Made by a program: the position numbers and the translations under genes | Notes under the pieces: generated by a model | The model's database searches: none | Told to the model about the DNA's origin: nothing | Seen by the model: only the letters and a program-made list of their open reading frames with translations | In this document: positions 1 through 6,547 of the stretch, piece by piece | How the letters are laid out: each line of letters opens with the position of its first letter | Numbering within the stretch: position 1 is the stretch's first letter | DNA from: a virus | Direction: 5' to 3' (one strand) | IMG/VR virus record: IMGVR_UViG_3300042301_003333 | Coordinates: 1 to 55,966 of that record | Length of the DNA: 55,966 nucleotides

Positions 1-25
1 GGCCCACTTGCAACTCACCGCTCCG

Positions 26-697
26 CTAATCCCCCCCCCCTGTTCCGTCGATTCGCAGACCGCCCGTAGCGCCTGCTCCAGAAGTGGCGGGAGTGCTTTT
101 CCGCGCTTTGCGGCGCGGCGCAGAATCCCCGCGCATGCCCTCGGCGAGAGAAAGTATTTCGCCGGCACATTCTCCTCCAAGATCTGCGACAAGGAACACT
201 CTTCGGCGACGCTGAGCCACTCGGTGGTAGCGGCTGTCCAGCACTCGCCACGCGACGTCACGCGCCCCGACGTCGACCAGCGTTTGGAGGACGACAGCAA
301 AGTCTCGGCCACCGTTGCTGCTGAAAAGTCCGGGGACGTTCTCGGCGATGGCGATGTCTGGCTTGCCGTCGCGCGCCCGAAGTTCGCAAATAACTCTAAC
401 TGCTTCATGGAAGAGTCCGCTCCGCGCGCCATCGAGGCCCGCACGTTTGCCGGCCACCGAGAGGTCTTGGCATGGAAAGCCGTAGGTGATGACGTCGACC
501 GGCGCGAGGTTGTGCGCTCCGACCTTCGTCACGTCGTCGTGCAGATCGGCCTCGGGGAATCGCAGTCGGAGGACGGCCTGCGCCTTGTCGTCAATCTCAA
601 CGGCCCACGCCGTCTCAAAGCCCGCCCGACGGAAGCCGAGGTCAAACCCTCCGACGCCAGCGAACAGCGAGCCGATGCGAAGCTTGCGGTCGGTCAC
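26..697 (-). CDS. C5 cytosine DNA methyltransferase, 3' end frameshifted
   Basis: Predicted to transfer a methyl group from SAM to C5 of cytosine in DNA. Visible motifs: FAGVGG (12-17, SAM binding), GFPCQDLS (73-80, catalytic Cys76), ENV (119-121) and QRRRRVFLV (162-170). The frame stops at 223 aa, before any target-recognition domain or the final motifs expected of a full enzyme of 300 aa or more. The stop lies 2 nt past a G10 run (31-40). With nine Gs the frame would stay open to the window edge and read ISGAVSCKWA, a stretch I recall from longer phage enzymes. The GTG start overlaps the upstream stop as GTGA (694-697) and is preferred to the ATG at 805. This is the last gene of the leftward operon. 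It may modify phage DNA against host restriction. Confidence 0.85.
   Translation of the reverse strand: MTDRKLRIGSLFAGVGGFDLGFRRAGFETAWAVEIDDKAQAVLRLRFPEADLHDDVTKVGAHNLAPVDVITYGFPCQDLSVAGKRAGLDGARSGLFHEAVRVICELRARDGKPDIAIAENVPGLFSSNGGRDFAVVLQTLVDVGARDVAWRVLDSRYHRVAQRRRRVFLVADLGGECAGEILSLAEGMRGDSAPRRKARKSTPATSGAGATGGLRIDGTGGGD
31..40. repeat. G10/C10 homopolymer tract in methyltransferase gene
   Basis: Ten consecutive C on the given strand, read as G10 in the methyltransferase mRNA. It sits exactly where the reading frame fails. I noticed no longer G/C run in the window. It could be a phase-variable slip site or a sequencing or assembly length error; the two cannot be told apart here. Confidence 0.9.
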
Positions 698-900
698 TGC
701 TCTCCCCTCGCCGCCGCTTCGGCCATCGTCTGCGCGGCCTCGAGCGTCGGCGCGTAGCCCTTCGCTCCCGCTCGGCTCGTCGTCGGCAGACAGATCCATG
801 ACCACCAGCCCATGCGCGACCGAAGGACGTACACCGCCGCCCCGTCGACCGTCGCCCGGAGGCCGCCGTCGCTGTGCGAGAGCGGGTGCCAGGTGGTCAT
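694..900 (-). CDS. small protein, paralogue of the 65-aa protein at 1232-1429
   Basis: A 68-aa protein of unknown function. The ATG at 900 overlaps the upstream stop as ATGA (897-900), and its own stop overlaps the methyltransferase GTG, so it is embedded in the coupled operon. It contains VDGAAVYV, then a Trp-rich stretch (GWWSWICL) and an Ala-rich C-terminal helix (TLEAAQTMAEAA). The same layout (VDGVAVHI ... TLDAAKAAAVAA) occurs in the gene at 1232-1429, which suggests a duplicated small alpha/beta domain. A longer start at 939 is possible but would overlap the upstream gene more. Confidence 0.65.
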   Translation of the reverse strand: MTTWHPLSHSDGGLRATVDGAAVYVLRSRMGWWSWICLPTTSRAGAKGYAPTLEAAQTMAEAAARGEQ

Positions 901-1235
901 CGCTGTCCCCAGGTTCGCCGGCAGCCGTTGCAGCGCCACTCAGTCAGCCAAGGCATCTCAGCGAGCGCCTTACCCGTCGTGTGCGTCTCGCTGCTACCGC
1001 AGTTGCCGCAGTAGTTGAACATGCCAACGGATTGATAACGAGCGTCGCCTCCCGTCAGCGTTACCGATCCGCCATGCCTCGGGAGTCGTCGCTCAAGGTC
1101 CGCGACCTTCGCCTCCAGCTCCTTGACCCGCCGCACCATGTCCGCGTGCGTCTCACCTTGGCAGACATCGCAGGACTCGCGGTCCGCTCGTGCCGCACCA
1201 TCGTCATGCATGTGCCACTCGCCGGCGGTCGTCAC
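897..1235 (-). CDS. zinc-ribbon-like small protein with coiled coil
   Basis: A 112-aa protein. The start is a GTG overlapping the upstream stop as GTGA (1232-1235). The N-terminal part has a CDVC pair, followed by a heptad-like helix (VRRVKELEAKVADLERRL). The C-terminal part has CGNC and CNGC pairs flanking a Trp-containing linker, a typical four-Cys zinc-ribbon pattern. This suggests a nucleic-acid- or protein-binding accessory factor, but the family is not recognised. The upstream extension to 1412 is rejected because it is Arg-rich antisense-like sequence overlapping the neighbouring gene. Confidence 0.65.
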   Translation of the reverse strand: MTTAGEWHMHDDGAARADRESCDVCQGETHADMVRRVKELEAKVADLERRLPRHGGSVTLTGGDARYQSVGMFNYCGNCGSSETHTTGKALAEMPWLTEWRCNGCRRTWGQR

Positions 1236-1429
1236 TTGGCGTCCCTCACCGCCGCAACCGCAGCGGCCTTGGCGGCGTCGAGGGTATCGGCACGGCCCCA
1301 CTTCTTGACCGGAGACAACAGCGCCTCCCAGCGAAAACACACGCTCGGGAGCCCGTAGATATGCACGGCGACTCCGTCGACGATGCCAGCGACCGCATCC
1401 ACGGGAATCCACTCCACCTCGGCGCTCAC
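1232..1429 (-). CDS. small protein, paralogue of the 68-aa protein at 694-900
   Basis: A 65-aa protein of unknown function with a GTG start in a GTGA overlap (1426-1429). It shares the VDGxAV ... W ... TLxAA ... AxAA layout with the gene two positions downstream. The pattern is that of a small phage domain with a beta-hairpin followed by an Ala-rich helix. No catalytic motif is visible. Confidence 0.6.
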   Translation of the reverse strand: MSAEVEWIPVDAVAGIVDGVAVHIYGLPSVCFRWEALLSPVKKWGRADTLDAAKAAAVAAVRDAK

Positions 1430-1731
1430 TTGCCGCCCCGCTTACCCTTGCCGGCGACGAGCTCCTCGACGAAGGACGCCAGCGTGGCCGTCACCACGGA
1501 CAGCCGCGTGACCTCGGCGCGCAGCGCGAGCACCTGCGACGAGACGGTCTGCCCCGGCTTGCGGGCCTTCTTGACCCACCGCCGGAACGTCTCGCGGTTG
1601 ACGCCGATGCTGTCTGCGAACGCGGGCGACGACAGCTTGCCGGCGGCAAACCGCTCGACCGCCTTCTCTCGGAACTCGGCCGTATAGAGCGTCGTCTCGC
1701 GGCGCTGCATGACTCGTTCGACCTTCTTCAT
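1426..1731 (-). CDS. IS911/IS3 OrfA-like helix-turn-helix protein
   Basis: A 101-aa DNA-binding protein. Residues about 14-55 (YTAEFREKAVERFAAG, then a second helix with VNRETFRRWVKKAR) match the HTH layout of the Tnp_1/IS911 OrfA family. A leucine/valine helix follows (residues 68-93) that could dimerise. There is no DDE transposase gene or inverted repeat nearby, and the gene is coupled by ATGA (1728-1731) and GTGA (1426-1429) to phage neighbours. It is therefore more likely a domesticated phage regulator than a functional IS component. Confidence 0.7.
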   Translation of the reverse strand: MKKVERVMQRRETTLYTAEFREKAVERFAAGKLSSPAFADSIGVNRETFRRWVKKARKPGQTVSSQVLALRAEVTRLSVVTATLASFVEELVAGKGKRGGK

Positions 1732-2015
1732 TTGCCATCTCCCCTCTCGCTCGCCTCTGTCCAGCCCTCTCCCCGCATCAGCCGCTCGGCGGCGACCTGC
1801 ATCGCGTTCTGGAGAGGCTGCACCGACGGCCCCGCCATCGACAAGGTGACAACCGGGACCGGCGACCCGCGCCGGTACATCAGCGCGCACCAGCCGTCGG
1901 GCGGCGAGCCGACCATCTCGACCTCGATGCGCCCGTCGTACGCAGTGCCGGCAAACCGCGTGATGCGGCCCTCGCTCGGACTGCCGTGCGGGAAGGTCCA
2001 GGCGATCGGGTTCAC
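1728..2015 (-). CDS. hypothetical 95-aa protein
   Basis: The GTG start forms a GTGA overlap (2012-2015) with the upstream repeat protein. The sequence is soluble, with a beta-rich middle (GRIEVEMVGSPPDGWCALMY) and an Ala/Arg C-terminal helix (NAMQVAAERLMRGEGW). Family unknown. The longer reading frame extending upstream to 2396 is an artefact: it translates the hexanucleotide repeat array as LRLRLR. Confidence 0.65.
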   Translation of the reverse strand: MNPIAWTFPHGSPSEGRITRFAGTAYDGRIEVEMVGSPPDGWCALMYRRGSPVPVVTLSMAGPSVQPLQNAMQVAAERLMRGEGWTEASERGDGK

Positions 2016-2284
2016 GACCGCCTCCGCTTGCGCGACCGCACCGAGCCGTAGCCGTCGCCGGAGCCGTAGCCGTAGCCGTCGCCGTAGCCGGAGCCGGAGC
2101 CGGAGCCGTAGCCGTCGCCGTAGCCGTAGCCGTCGCCGGAGCCGGAGCCGTAGCCGTCGCCGGAGCCGTAGCCGGAGCCGTAGCCGTCGCCGTAGCCGTC
2201 GCCGGAGCCGTAGCCGTCGCCGTAGCCGGAGCCAGAGCCGGAGCCGTAGCCGGAGCCGGAGCCAACAGGCCGCGTCGGGCTCAC
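2012..2284 (-). CDS. alternating (Gly-X)n low-complexity protein with basic tail
   Basis: A 90-aa protein. The GTG start overlaps the upstream stop as GTGA (2281-2284). From about residue 8 to 80 every second residue is Gly and the others are Ser, Tyr or Asp (runs such as GSGYGDGYGSGDGYGDG), ending in a basic VRSRKRRRS tail. No folded domain, signal peptide or membrane segment is evident, so it is predicted to be disordered. Of the readings of this DNA, only this frame fits the end-to-end start/stop overlaps on both sides. Tyr/Gly-rich disorder plus an Arg/Lys tail would suit nucleic-acid binding or condensate formation, but that is inference. A spurious ORF over a simple repeat remains possible. 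Confidence 0.55.
   Translation of the reverse strand: MSPTRPVGSGSGYGSGSGSGYGDGYGSGDGYGDGYGSGYGSGDGYGSGSGDGYGYGDGYGSGSGSGYGDGYGYGSGDGYGSVRSRKRRRS
2042..2262. repeat. imperfect hexanucleotide repeat array
   Basis: About 220 bp made of GCCGGA / GCCGTA / GCCGTC hexamers in irregular order on the plus strand. It encodes the (Gly-X)n protein on the minus strand. The hexamer unit keeps the frame when units are gained or lost, so length variation would not disrupt the gene. Confidence 0.9.
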
Positions 2285-2610
2285 TTGAGTCCCCACCCGT
2301 CATGCACCGGCACGCAGAAGATCTCGGCGTCCTCGGGCATGTCGACGTCGGCGATGGGTCGCAGGTCGCCCTTTTCGGTCTCCACCAGCTTCGCAAAACC
2401 GATGGACTCCCACTTGAAGACCCAGACGGCCCGCGAGAGGTGGATGCGGCCGTTCTCGCGCTTGACGTCGCCCGCGAAGATCCAGCCTCGGTCGACGACG
2501 ACCACGGCGCGCGTGCCGGCGGGACGAGGTTGGACGGGGGCGTACTCGACGCCGTTGATGGTGATCGTGTTGTTCATGGTCAGTGTCCCCTTCTGGTTGT
2601 TGTCAGACAT
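2281..2610 (-). CDS. conserved-looking small phage protein
   Basis: A 109-aa protein, soluble and beta-rich (ITINGVEYAPVQPRP, VVVVDRGWIFAGDV, RAVWVFKWESIGFA), ending in VPVHDGWGLK. I have an impression of similar phage ORFs but know no function. The start at 2610 (MSDNNQK) forms TGATG with the repressor stop and is preceded by a strong GGGAGG ribosome-binding site. An internal ATG at 2577 (MNNTITING), with AAGGGG upstream, would give 98 aa. Confidence 0.7.
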   Translation of the reverse strand: MSDNNQKGTLTMNNTITINGVEYAPVQPRPAGTRAVVVVDRGWIFAGDVKRENGRIHLSRAVWVFKWESIGFAKLVETEKGDLRPIADVDMPEDAEIFCVPVHDGWGLK

Positions 2611-2903
2611 CACTTGCCTCCCTGCGCCCCGGTGAGCGCCTCCGGTCCGAGCGGCGGTCGGCCCGCCGCGTGCCAGGCGAGGGCGCGGCGTTCGAGCTCC
2701 TCGACGGAGGCGCCGAGGGTCCGAGCCAGCCCGACAACGCCCTTGAGGCCGACGCCCGACTGATGCTGCCGGAGTTGCGACACGAAGCCGGTCGTCACGC
2801 CCATGCGCTTGGCGAGCTCCATCAGCCGTCGGCCGTCGCGGTCCCATGCGTTTGCGACCTCGGCCGCGTACCCGCTGACTGCCTTCCTCGTCTCGTCGTC
2901 CAT
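2610..2903 (-). CDS. XRE/Cro-CI-type HTH regulator
   Basis: A 97-aa DNA-binding protein. The helix-turn-helix lies at about residues 28-70 (LMELAKRMGVTTGFVSQLRQ, then LARTLGASVEEL), typical of the lambda repressor/Cro family. It is the first gene of the leftward operon, next to a divergent intergenic region with palindromes, the usual position of a phage switch regulator. The ATG at 2903 follows AAGGAG at good spacing. Whether it represses its own operon, the rightward replication genes or both is inferred from position only. Confidence 0.8.
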   Translation of the reverse strand: MDDETRKAVSGYAAEVANAWDRDGRRLMELAKRMGVTTGFVSQLRQHQSGVGLKGVVGLARTLGASVEELERRALAWHAAGRPPLGPEALTGAQGGK

Positions 2904-3029
2904 CGCTTTCTCCTTGCTTCGTTGTAGCGTGCTAAACTAGTGTTCTCTCTCGCAGCTTAGGCGACTGCGTTGAGCGCGGTCAAGACAAAATCAACCGAGG
3001 TGTCAACCTCAAGACCGAAAGGAGGGCGG
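2904..3029. promoter_or_regulatory. divergent control region with candidate operators
   Basis: The only divergent spacer in the left part of the window. Features seen: palindrome TAGC-gt-GCTA (2925-2934); palindrome GAGGT-gtca-ACCTC (2997-3010); a leftward promoter candidate, TTGACC (2983-2978), 18 nt, TAAGCT (2959-2954); and a rightward extended -10, TGcTAAACT (2930-2938), overlapping the first palindrome. Together they would suit an XRE-controlled switch. The promoters are imperfect and unproven. Confidence 0.4.
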
Positions 3030-3497
3030 ATGGCAGGATACGAAAAGGCGAAGCTGATCCAGATGTCCCGATGGGAACCGTGGGCGGATGCGTACTTCCG
3101 AGCCATGAGTTCGCATCAGAAGCTCGCGTGGATGTTCATCACGACAGGCCCACACACCTATCCTGCGGTGCCGGGTCTGTACCGGCTCACGTTCGCGCAG
3201 GTCTACGAGCGCCTCGACTTGCGACACGACAACGGGGAGCCGTTGACGCGCAAAGAGGTCGCCGGGATGACTCGCGAGTTCTTCGAGCAAGGCTACATGA
3301 AGGGCGACGGCGTCACCGGCCTCATTCGTGTTTTTGCGGTCACCGCCGACATGCCGATGTCATCGGCGACCGTCGTTTGCAACCAACTCAGCAAACTGCC
3401 GGCCTGCGACCTGAAGGACGAGCACATCGTCGAGATGATGCAAGCCGTTTCATCCCCAGACGTTATCGACCTCCTCTCCCACCAGTTGGGCCGGTAG
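3030..3497 (+). CDS. replisome-organiser-like winged-helix protein
   Basis: A 155-aa protein. Residues 25-60 (SSHQKLAWMFITTGPHTYPA, then VPGLYRLT) match the start of many phage replication/DnaD-like proteins, where a winged helix opens with a TGPHT...PGLY segment. The ATG at 3030 is chosen because AAAGGAGGG lies at ideal spacing; the frame is open to 2970 but has no better signal. It is the first gene of the rightward replication module, 4 nt before the next gene. Likely role: origin binding or helicase recruitment (inferred). Confidence 0.65.
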   Translation: MAGYEKAKLIQMSRWEPWADAYFRAMSSHQKLAWMFITTGPHTYPAVPGLYRLTFAQVYERLDLRHDNGEPLTRKEVAGMTREFFEQGYMKGDGVTGLIRVFAVTADMPMSSATVVCNQLSKLPACDLKDEHIVEMMQAVSSPDVIDLLSHQLGR

Positions 3498-3501
3498 GAC
3501 C

Positions 3502-4524
3502 ATGCCGAACCGAATCATCAAGGACGCGATTCTCGTCAGCGCGAACATCGACCAGCTTACGGCCGACGAGGAGCGGTTTTTCTTCCGTCTCCTCCTTATC
3601 TCGGACGACTACGGCCGGTTCGACGCCCGCCCGCCGGTCATCCGGGGGCGTGCCTACCCGCTCAAGCCCGAAGTGACCGATCAGCACGTCCTGTCGTGGA
3701 TTGCCAAGCTGGTCGAGGTCGACATCCTGCACGCCTACGAGGTCAAGGGCGCGAGGTTCATCGGTTTCTCGAACTGGCACACCTATCAGAACGTCCGCGC
3801 CGGCAAGAGCAAGTACCCGAGTCCCGAGGGTGCGCAACTCTTGCACTCGGAGGACATTGTCGGCAACGGCACGCCCCTGCTTGCGCCTGCGATCATCTGC
3901 AAGCAGATGCAATCAGATGATCCGTCTTCTCGTATCTCGTCTCTCGCTTCTCGCTTCTCGTCTCTCGGTTCTCGTGTCTCGCCTCTCGTCTCTTCTCCCG
4001 AACCTTCGCCGGCTGACGCCGGCGCGGAAGGCGACCTCGGACCGGCACCCCTCCTGCTGGCAGAGACGACCGACCCGCAGCCCGCAACCCCCGCCCGCCC
4101 GACGCCCGCCGTCGACGCCACCGGACAGGCAAGCCTCATCCCGGCCACCGGCAAGCCCGACCGCCGCCGCAAGCCCGCAGGCGAGCCTGAGGACGAACCG
4201 ACCGCCACGGCTGATCTGGACCGCTGGGTGGCCCGCTACGTCGAGCTCAAGCGCCCGCCGTTCCCGCCCGCACTGACGAAGGAGGACCGGATCTTCTTCT
4301 TCCAGCAGCGCAAGGCGCGTGGCATCGACGAGCTCGTCTGGGTGCTCGAAGTCCTGCACGGCGACTCGTACAGCGCCCACCTCCCCATCCGCGCCCTCGT
4401 CGCGCCCGAGGCCGCCCAGAAGGCCGCCGGCCTCAAGGCGAAGGTCGTCCAGTCGGCTGGCCCGCAACCCTCCAAGCACATCACCGGCCGCGACCTCGAC
4501 GGCCTCTGGGCCGGCGAAGCCTAG
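3502..4524 (+). CDS. replication initiator (O-like), with internal repeats
   Basis: A 340-aa protein. The N-terminal domain (1-110) resembles phage replisome organisers (LTADEERFFFRLLLISDDYG, then RGRAYPLKPEV). A low-complexity linker follows at about 140-165 with a 7-residue period (SRISSLA/SRFSSLG/SRVSPLV), then a Pro/Ala-rich stretch and a C-terminal helical domain (220-340). The linker is encoded by nine heptanucleotide repeats, recalling lambda O, where origin iterons lie between the DNA-binding and helicase-binding halves. The helicase loader follows 23 nt downstream, which fits an initiator/loader pair. Confidence 0.7.
   Translation: MPNRIIKDAILVSANIDQLTADEERFFFRLLLISDDYGRFDARPPVIRGRAYPLKPEVTDQHVLSWIAKLVEVDILHAYEVKGARFIGFSNWHTYQNVRAGKSKYPSPEGAQLLHSEDIVGNGTPLLAPAIICKQMQSDDPSSRISSLASRFSSLGSRVSPLVSSPEPSPADAGAEGDLGPAPLLLAETTDPQPATPARPTPAVDATGQASLIPATGKPDRRRKPAGEPEDEPTATADLDRWVARYVELKRPPFPPALTKEDRIFFFQQRKARGIDELVWVLEVLHGDSYSAHLPIRALVAPEAAQKAAGLKAKVVQSAGPQPSKHITGRDLDGLWAGEA
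3927..3989. repeat. nine tandem NTCTCGN heptamers, candidate origin iterons
   Basis: Uninterrupted 7-bp units: TTCTCGT, ATCTCGT, CTCTCGC, TTCTCGC, TTCTCGT, CTCTCGG, TTCTCGT, GTCTCGC, CTCTCGT. The core TCTCG is invariant. The array lies inside the putative initiator gene, in the linker between its N- and C-terminal domains, as the lambda ori lies in O. The origin role is inferred. Confidence 0.75.
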
Positions 4525-4547
4525 CCGCCGCCCGAAAGGAACCCGCC

Positions 4548-5312
4548 ATGAAGCCCCTGTCTGAACTCGCCCCCTGGGAAAACTACTCCGGCCCCGAACT
4601 CGAGGAGCGCGTCGATCTGCCGCCCGAGCCGGAGCCTGTCGCCCGACCTGAGCCCGTCGTCGTCACCCTCGACCCGAGCGACCGCCGTCGAGGCTGCCTC
4701 CGGTTCGCCGGCGTCGAGAACGAGCGCCTTGTCGAGACCATCGCGACCGGCCCCGCCTTCTGCCCCGCTTTGCCCGGTCACGAGGGTAGCCAAGCCGCCG
4801 TCGAGGCCGTCGCCGCCTTTCTCGCCCGTCCCGAGCTCGCCACCCTCGTCCTTGCCGGCAAGGCCGGTCGCGGCAAGACCTACGCCGCCATCTACCCACT
4901 CGCCCACCCGTCGCTCTGGGACATGGCGAAGCACAAGGTCTGCCAGTTCCTCCACGCCTCCCGCGTCACCGTCGGCGACCGCTGGACCGCCAAGCGGGAC
5001 GCCTGCATCGACGCCCACCTCCTCGTCGTCGACGACCTCGGCCGCGAGTCGGGCGATTGGGCGAGCGACCAGGTGCTCTCCCTCATCCTCGACCGCCACG
5101 ACAACGGCCGGAAGACCATCATCACGACCAACCTCCGCCGGTCGTCCAAGGTCGTCACACCCGAGCAGGCCGCCCAGTACCGCAACCAGTTCATGGACCT
5201 GCGGTACACCGACAGCCTCATGTCCCGCCTGTCCGACCCGACCGCCACCCGCTTCGTCGTCTGCAGGGGCGACGACATCCGCCCCACTCACACGCAGGAG
5301 TCCGCCGAATGA
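4548..5312 (+). CDS. DnaC/IstB-like AAA+ helicase loader
   Basis: A 254-aa ATPase expected to load the replicative helicase at the phage origin. Walker A GKAGRGKT (104-111), Walker B LLVVDDLG (158-165), sensor-1 TTN (193-195) and SRLSD (226-230, arginine-finger region) are all present. The N-terminal 75 residues are Pro/Glu-rich and probably form the helicase-binding extension. GAAAGGAACCCGCC precedes the ATG. Its stop overlaps the next start (ATGA, 5309-5312). Confidence 0.85.
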   Translation: MKPLSELAPWENYSGPELEERVDLPPEPEPVARPEPVVVTLDPSDRRRGCLRFAGVENERLVETIATGPAFCPALPGHEGSQAAVEAVAAFLARPELATLVLAGKAGRGKTYAAIYPLAHPSLWDMAKHKVCQFLHASRVTVGDRWTAKRDACIDAHLLVVDDLGRESGDWASDQVLSLILDRHDNGRKTIITTNLRRSSKVVTPEQAAQYRNQFMDLRYTDSLMSRLSDPTATRFVVCRGDDIRPTHTQESAE

Positions 5313-5806
5313 AGTTCATCGCGCCGAAAGCCCGCTCGCCCCTGCACCGCGCCGCCGAGGGCGCCGTTCAGCGCCTCGTCGAGACGCCCACCCTCCGCAC
5401 TCTGCTCGTGCTCGACGACCCAGCCGACATCTCGGCGCCGGCTGTCGCCCGCTACCTCATGGCGAGCCTCACGCCCGACAACAAGGTCGGCGCGCCCTGG
5501 TGCGACATGCTTGAACCGAACATGGGTATCCCGTCGGACGACGAGATGCTCCGGGTTCAGAACGCGCCGGTCGTCGTTTTCTACAAGGCGCACGGGTACA
5601 TCGACCCCGGCGTGCTTTACGACTTTGTGATGCTCGTGCGGAACCGGCACGAGCGCGGCCTGCGGACCATCATTACGAGCCGCGTCGAGAAGCTGGCCGA
5701 GTGGTGCCATTGGCTCACGACTCACGGCGTCAACAGAGACGAGGTGCTGCCGCTCTGGAATCTGCTCCAGTCCGACACCGGCCGTGCGGTAATACTTACC
5801 AAGTGA
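5309..5806 (+). CDS. P-loop-less relative of the helicase loader (putative)
   Basis: A 165-aa protein without a Walker A motif. Its middle (APVVVFYKAHGYID, then LVRNRHERGLRTIITSR, residues about 90-135) lines up with the Walker B to sensor-1 stretch of the DnaC-like protein just upstream (LLVVDDLG ... LDRHDNGRKTIITTN). It may therefore be a degenerate AAA+ paralogue that partners or regulates the loader. Translation is coupled by ATGA. The similarity is by eye and moderate; an unrelated fold is possible. Confidence 0.6.
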   Translation: MKFIAPKARSPLHRAAEGAVQRLVETPTLRTLLVLDDPADISAPAVARYLMASLTPDNKVGAPWCDMLEPNMGIPSDDEMLRVQNAPVVVFYKAHGYIDPGVLYDFVMLVRNRHERGLRTIITSRVEKLAEWCHWLTTHGVNRDEVLPLWNLLQSDTGRAVILTK

Positions 5807-6084
5807 TGCTCCCCCCGCTCTCCCCGCTCATGCGCTCGGTCCTGCTCCGCTTCGACTCGGAGACGACTGAGACCGACGTGACCCAGTTTCTCGACGAGGA
5901 GTCCGTCCGCGAACCGGCGACGCGCGCCCGCGCCGTCCTCGAGGCGCTGTGCAATATCGGCACACTCCACCGCGAGGGCGCCGTCTACCGCGTCACGCAG
6001 CGCGGCGAGCGCGTGCGAGACCAACTCCTCGCCGACCTCGCCGAGCAGGCCCGCGCCGCCCGACCCGTCCGCCGACGCACTTGA
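5806..6084 (+). CDS. small winged-helix-like protein
   Basis: A 92-aa protein starting at ATG 5806 in a TGATG overlap (GTG 5803 is also possible). Residues 43-75 (RARAVLEALCNIGTLHREGA, then VYRVTQRGERVRD) have the helix, helix, beta-wing character of a winged helix. The C-terminus is basic. It is the last gene of the replication module. Possible roles are DNA-binding accessory or transcriptional switch; not recognised further. Confidence 0.65.
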   Translation: MLPPLSPLMRSVLLRFDSETTETDVTQFLDEESVREPATRARAVLEALCNIGTLHREGAVYRVTQRGERVRDQLLADLAEQARAARPVRRRT

Positions 6085-6203
6085 CATAATCACGACCAGC
6101 AGGAACGGCCCGTCCGTCGCGTCTGGCGCGTCCGCCGTCCGCAGACAGCGGCACCCCTTCCGAAGCGCCCCCGACCCCCTTTCCGTCCGCGAGGCACCCG
6201 TCG

Positions 6204-6434
6204 ATGAGCGGCATCCTGTACGACCAGTCCTCCGGCATCGGCACTGCCGGCCGAGCTCGCGCCCGCCGCGACCAGGTCATCGGCATGTCGCACTCCGTCG
6301 TCCGCGAGACCGACGACGAGCTCGCCGTTCGCAGGTGGTTCTCGACCGAGGTCTCCGTCTGGCGCAGGCTCGGAAGCCGCAAGGATGACCTCTGGGAGCT
6401 TGTGACCGGAGAAACAGACAGGGGCGGCCCGTAA
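6204..6434 (+). CDS. possible small ORF
   Basis: A 76-aa reading frame with moderate amino-acid diversity (DELAVRRWFSTEVSVWRRLG) and no recognised domain. It is preceded by GAGG about 11 nt upstream of the ATG, and 119 nt separate it from the previous gene. Its stop codon lies inside a strong inverted repeat (6420-6453). Coding status is uncertain; the opposite strand is also open here but reads as Arg/Gly-rich shadow. Confidence 0.4.
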   Translation: MSGILYDQSSGIGTAGRARARRDQVIGMSHSVVRETDDELAVRRWFSTEVSVWRRLGSRKDDLWELVTGETDRGGP

Positions 6435-6453
6435 CCTGCACGGCACCGCCCCT
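6420..6453 (+). terminator. strong hairpin, possible terminator
   Basis: Perfect 8-bp stem AGGGGCGG (6420-6427) / CCGCCCCT (6446-6453), with a nested 4-bp stem CCGT (6429-6432) / ACGG (6440-6443). No T tract follows, so a Rho-independent role is uncertain; pausing or processing is also possible. Confidence 0.45.
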
Positions 6454-6547
6454 CACGCCAAAACACCACCTCATGGGGCGTCGAACCGTCGGCCACGCGC
6501 TTGCGCCCGTGTCCAGCCCGAGATGGGCCGGTCCGCTCCTTAGAGTC

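Noticed and set aside
1426-1731. Functional insertion sequence suggested by the OrfA-like protein
   Set aside because: No DDE transposase, terminal inverted repeats or target duplication are visible, and the gene is overlap-coupled to phage genes on both sides.
2042-2262. CRISPR array
   Set aside because: The repeats are contiguous hexamers without unique spacers, and no cas genes are present.
6081-6090. Promoter at TTGACATAAT
   Set aside because: The TTGACA has no -10 at 16-18 nt, and CATAAT has no -35 upstream, so the match is probably chance.
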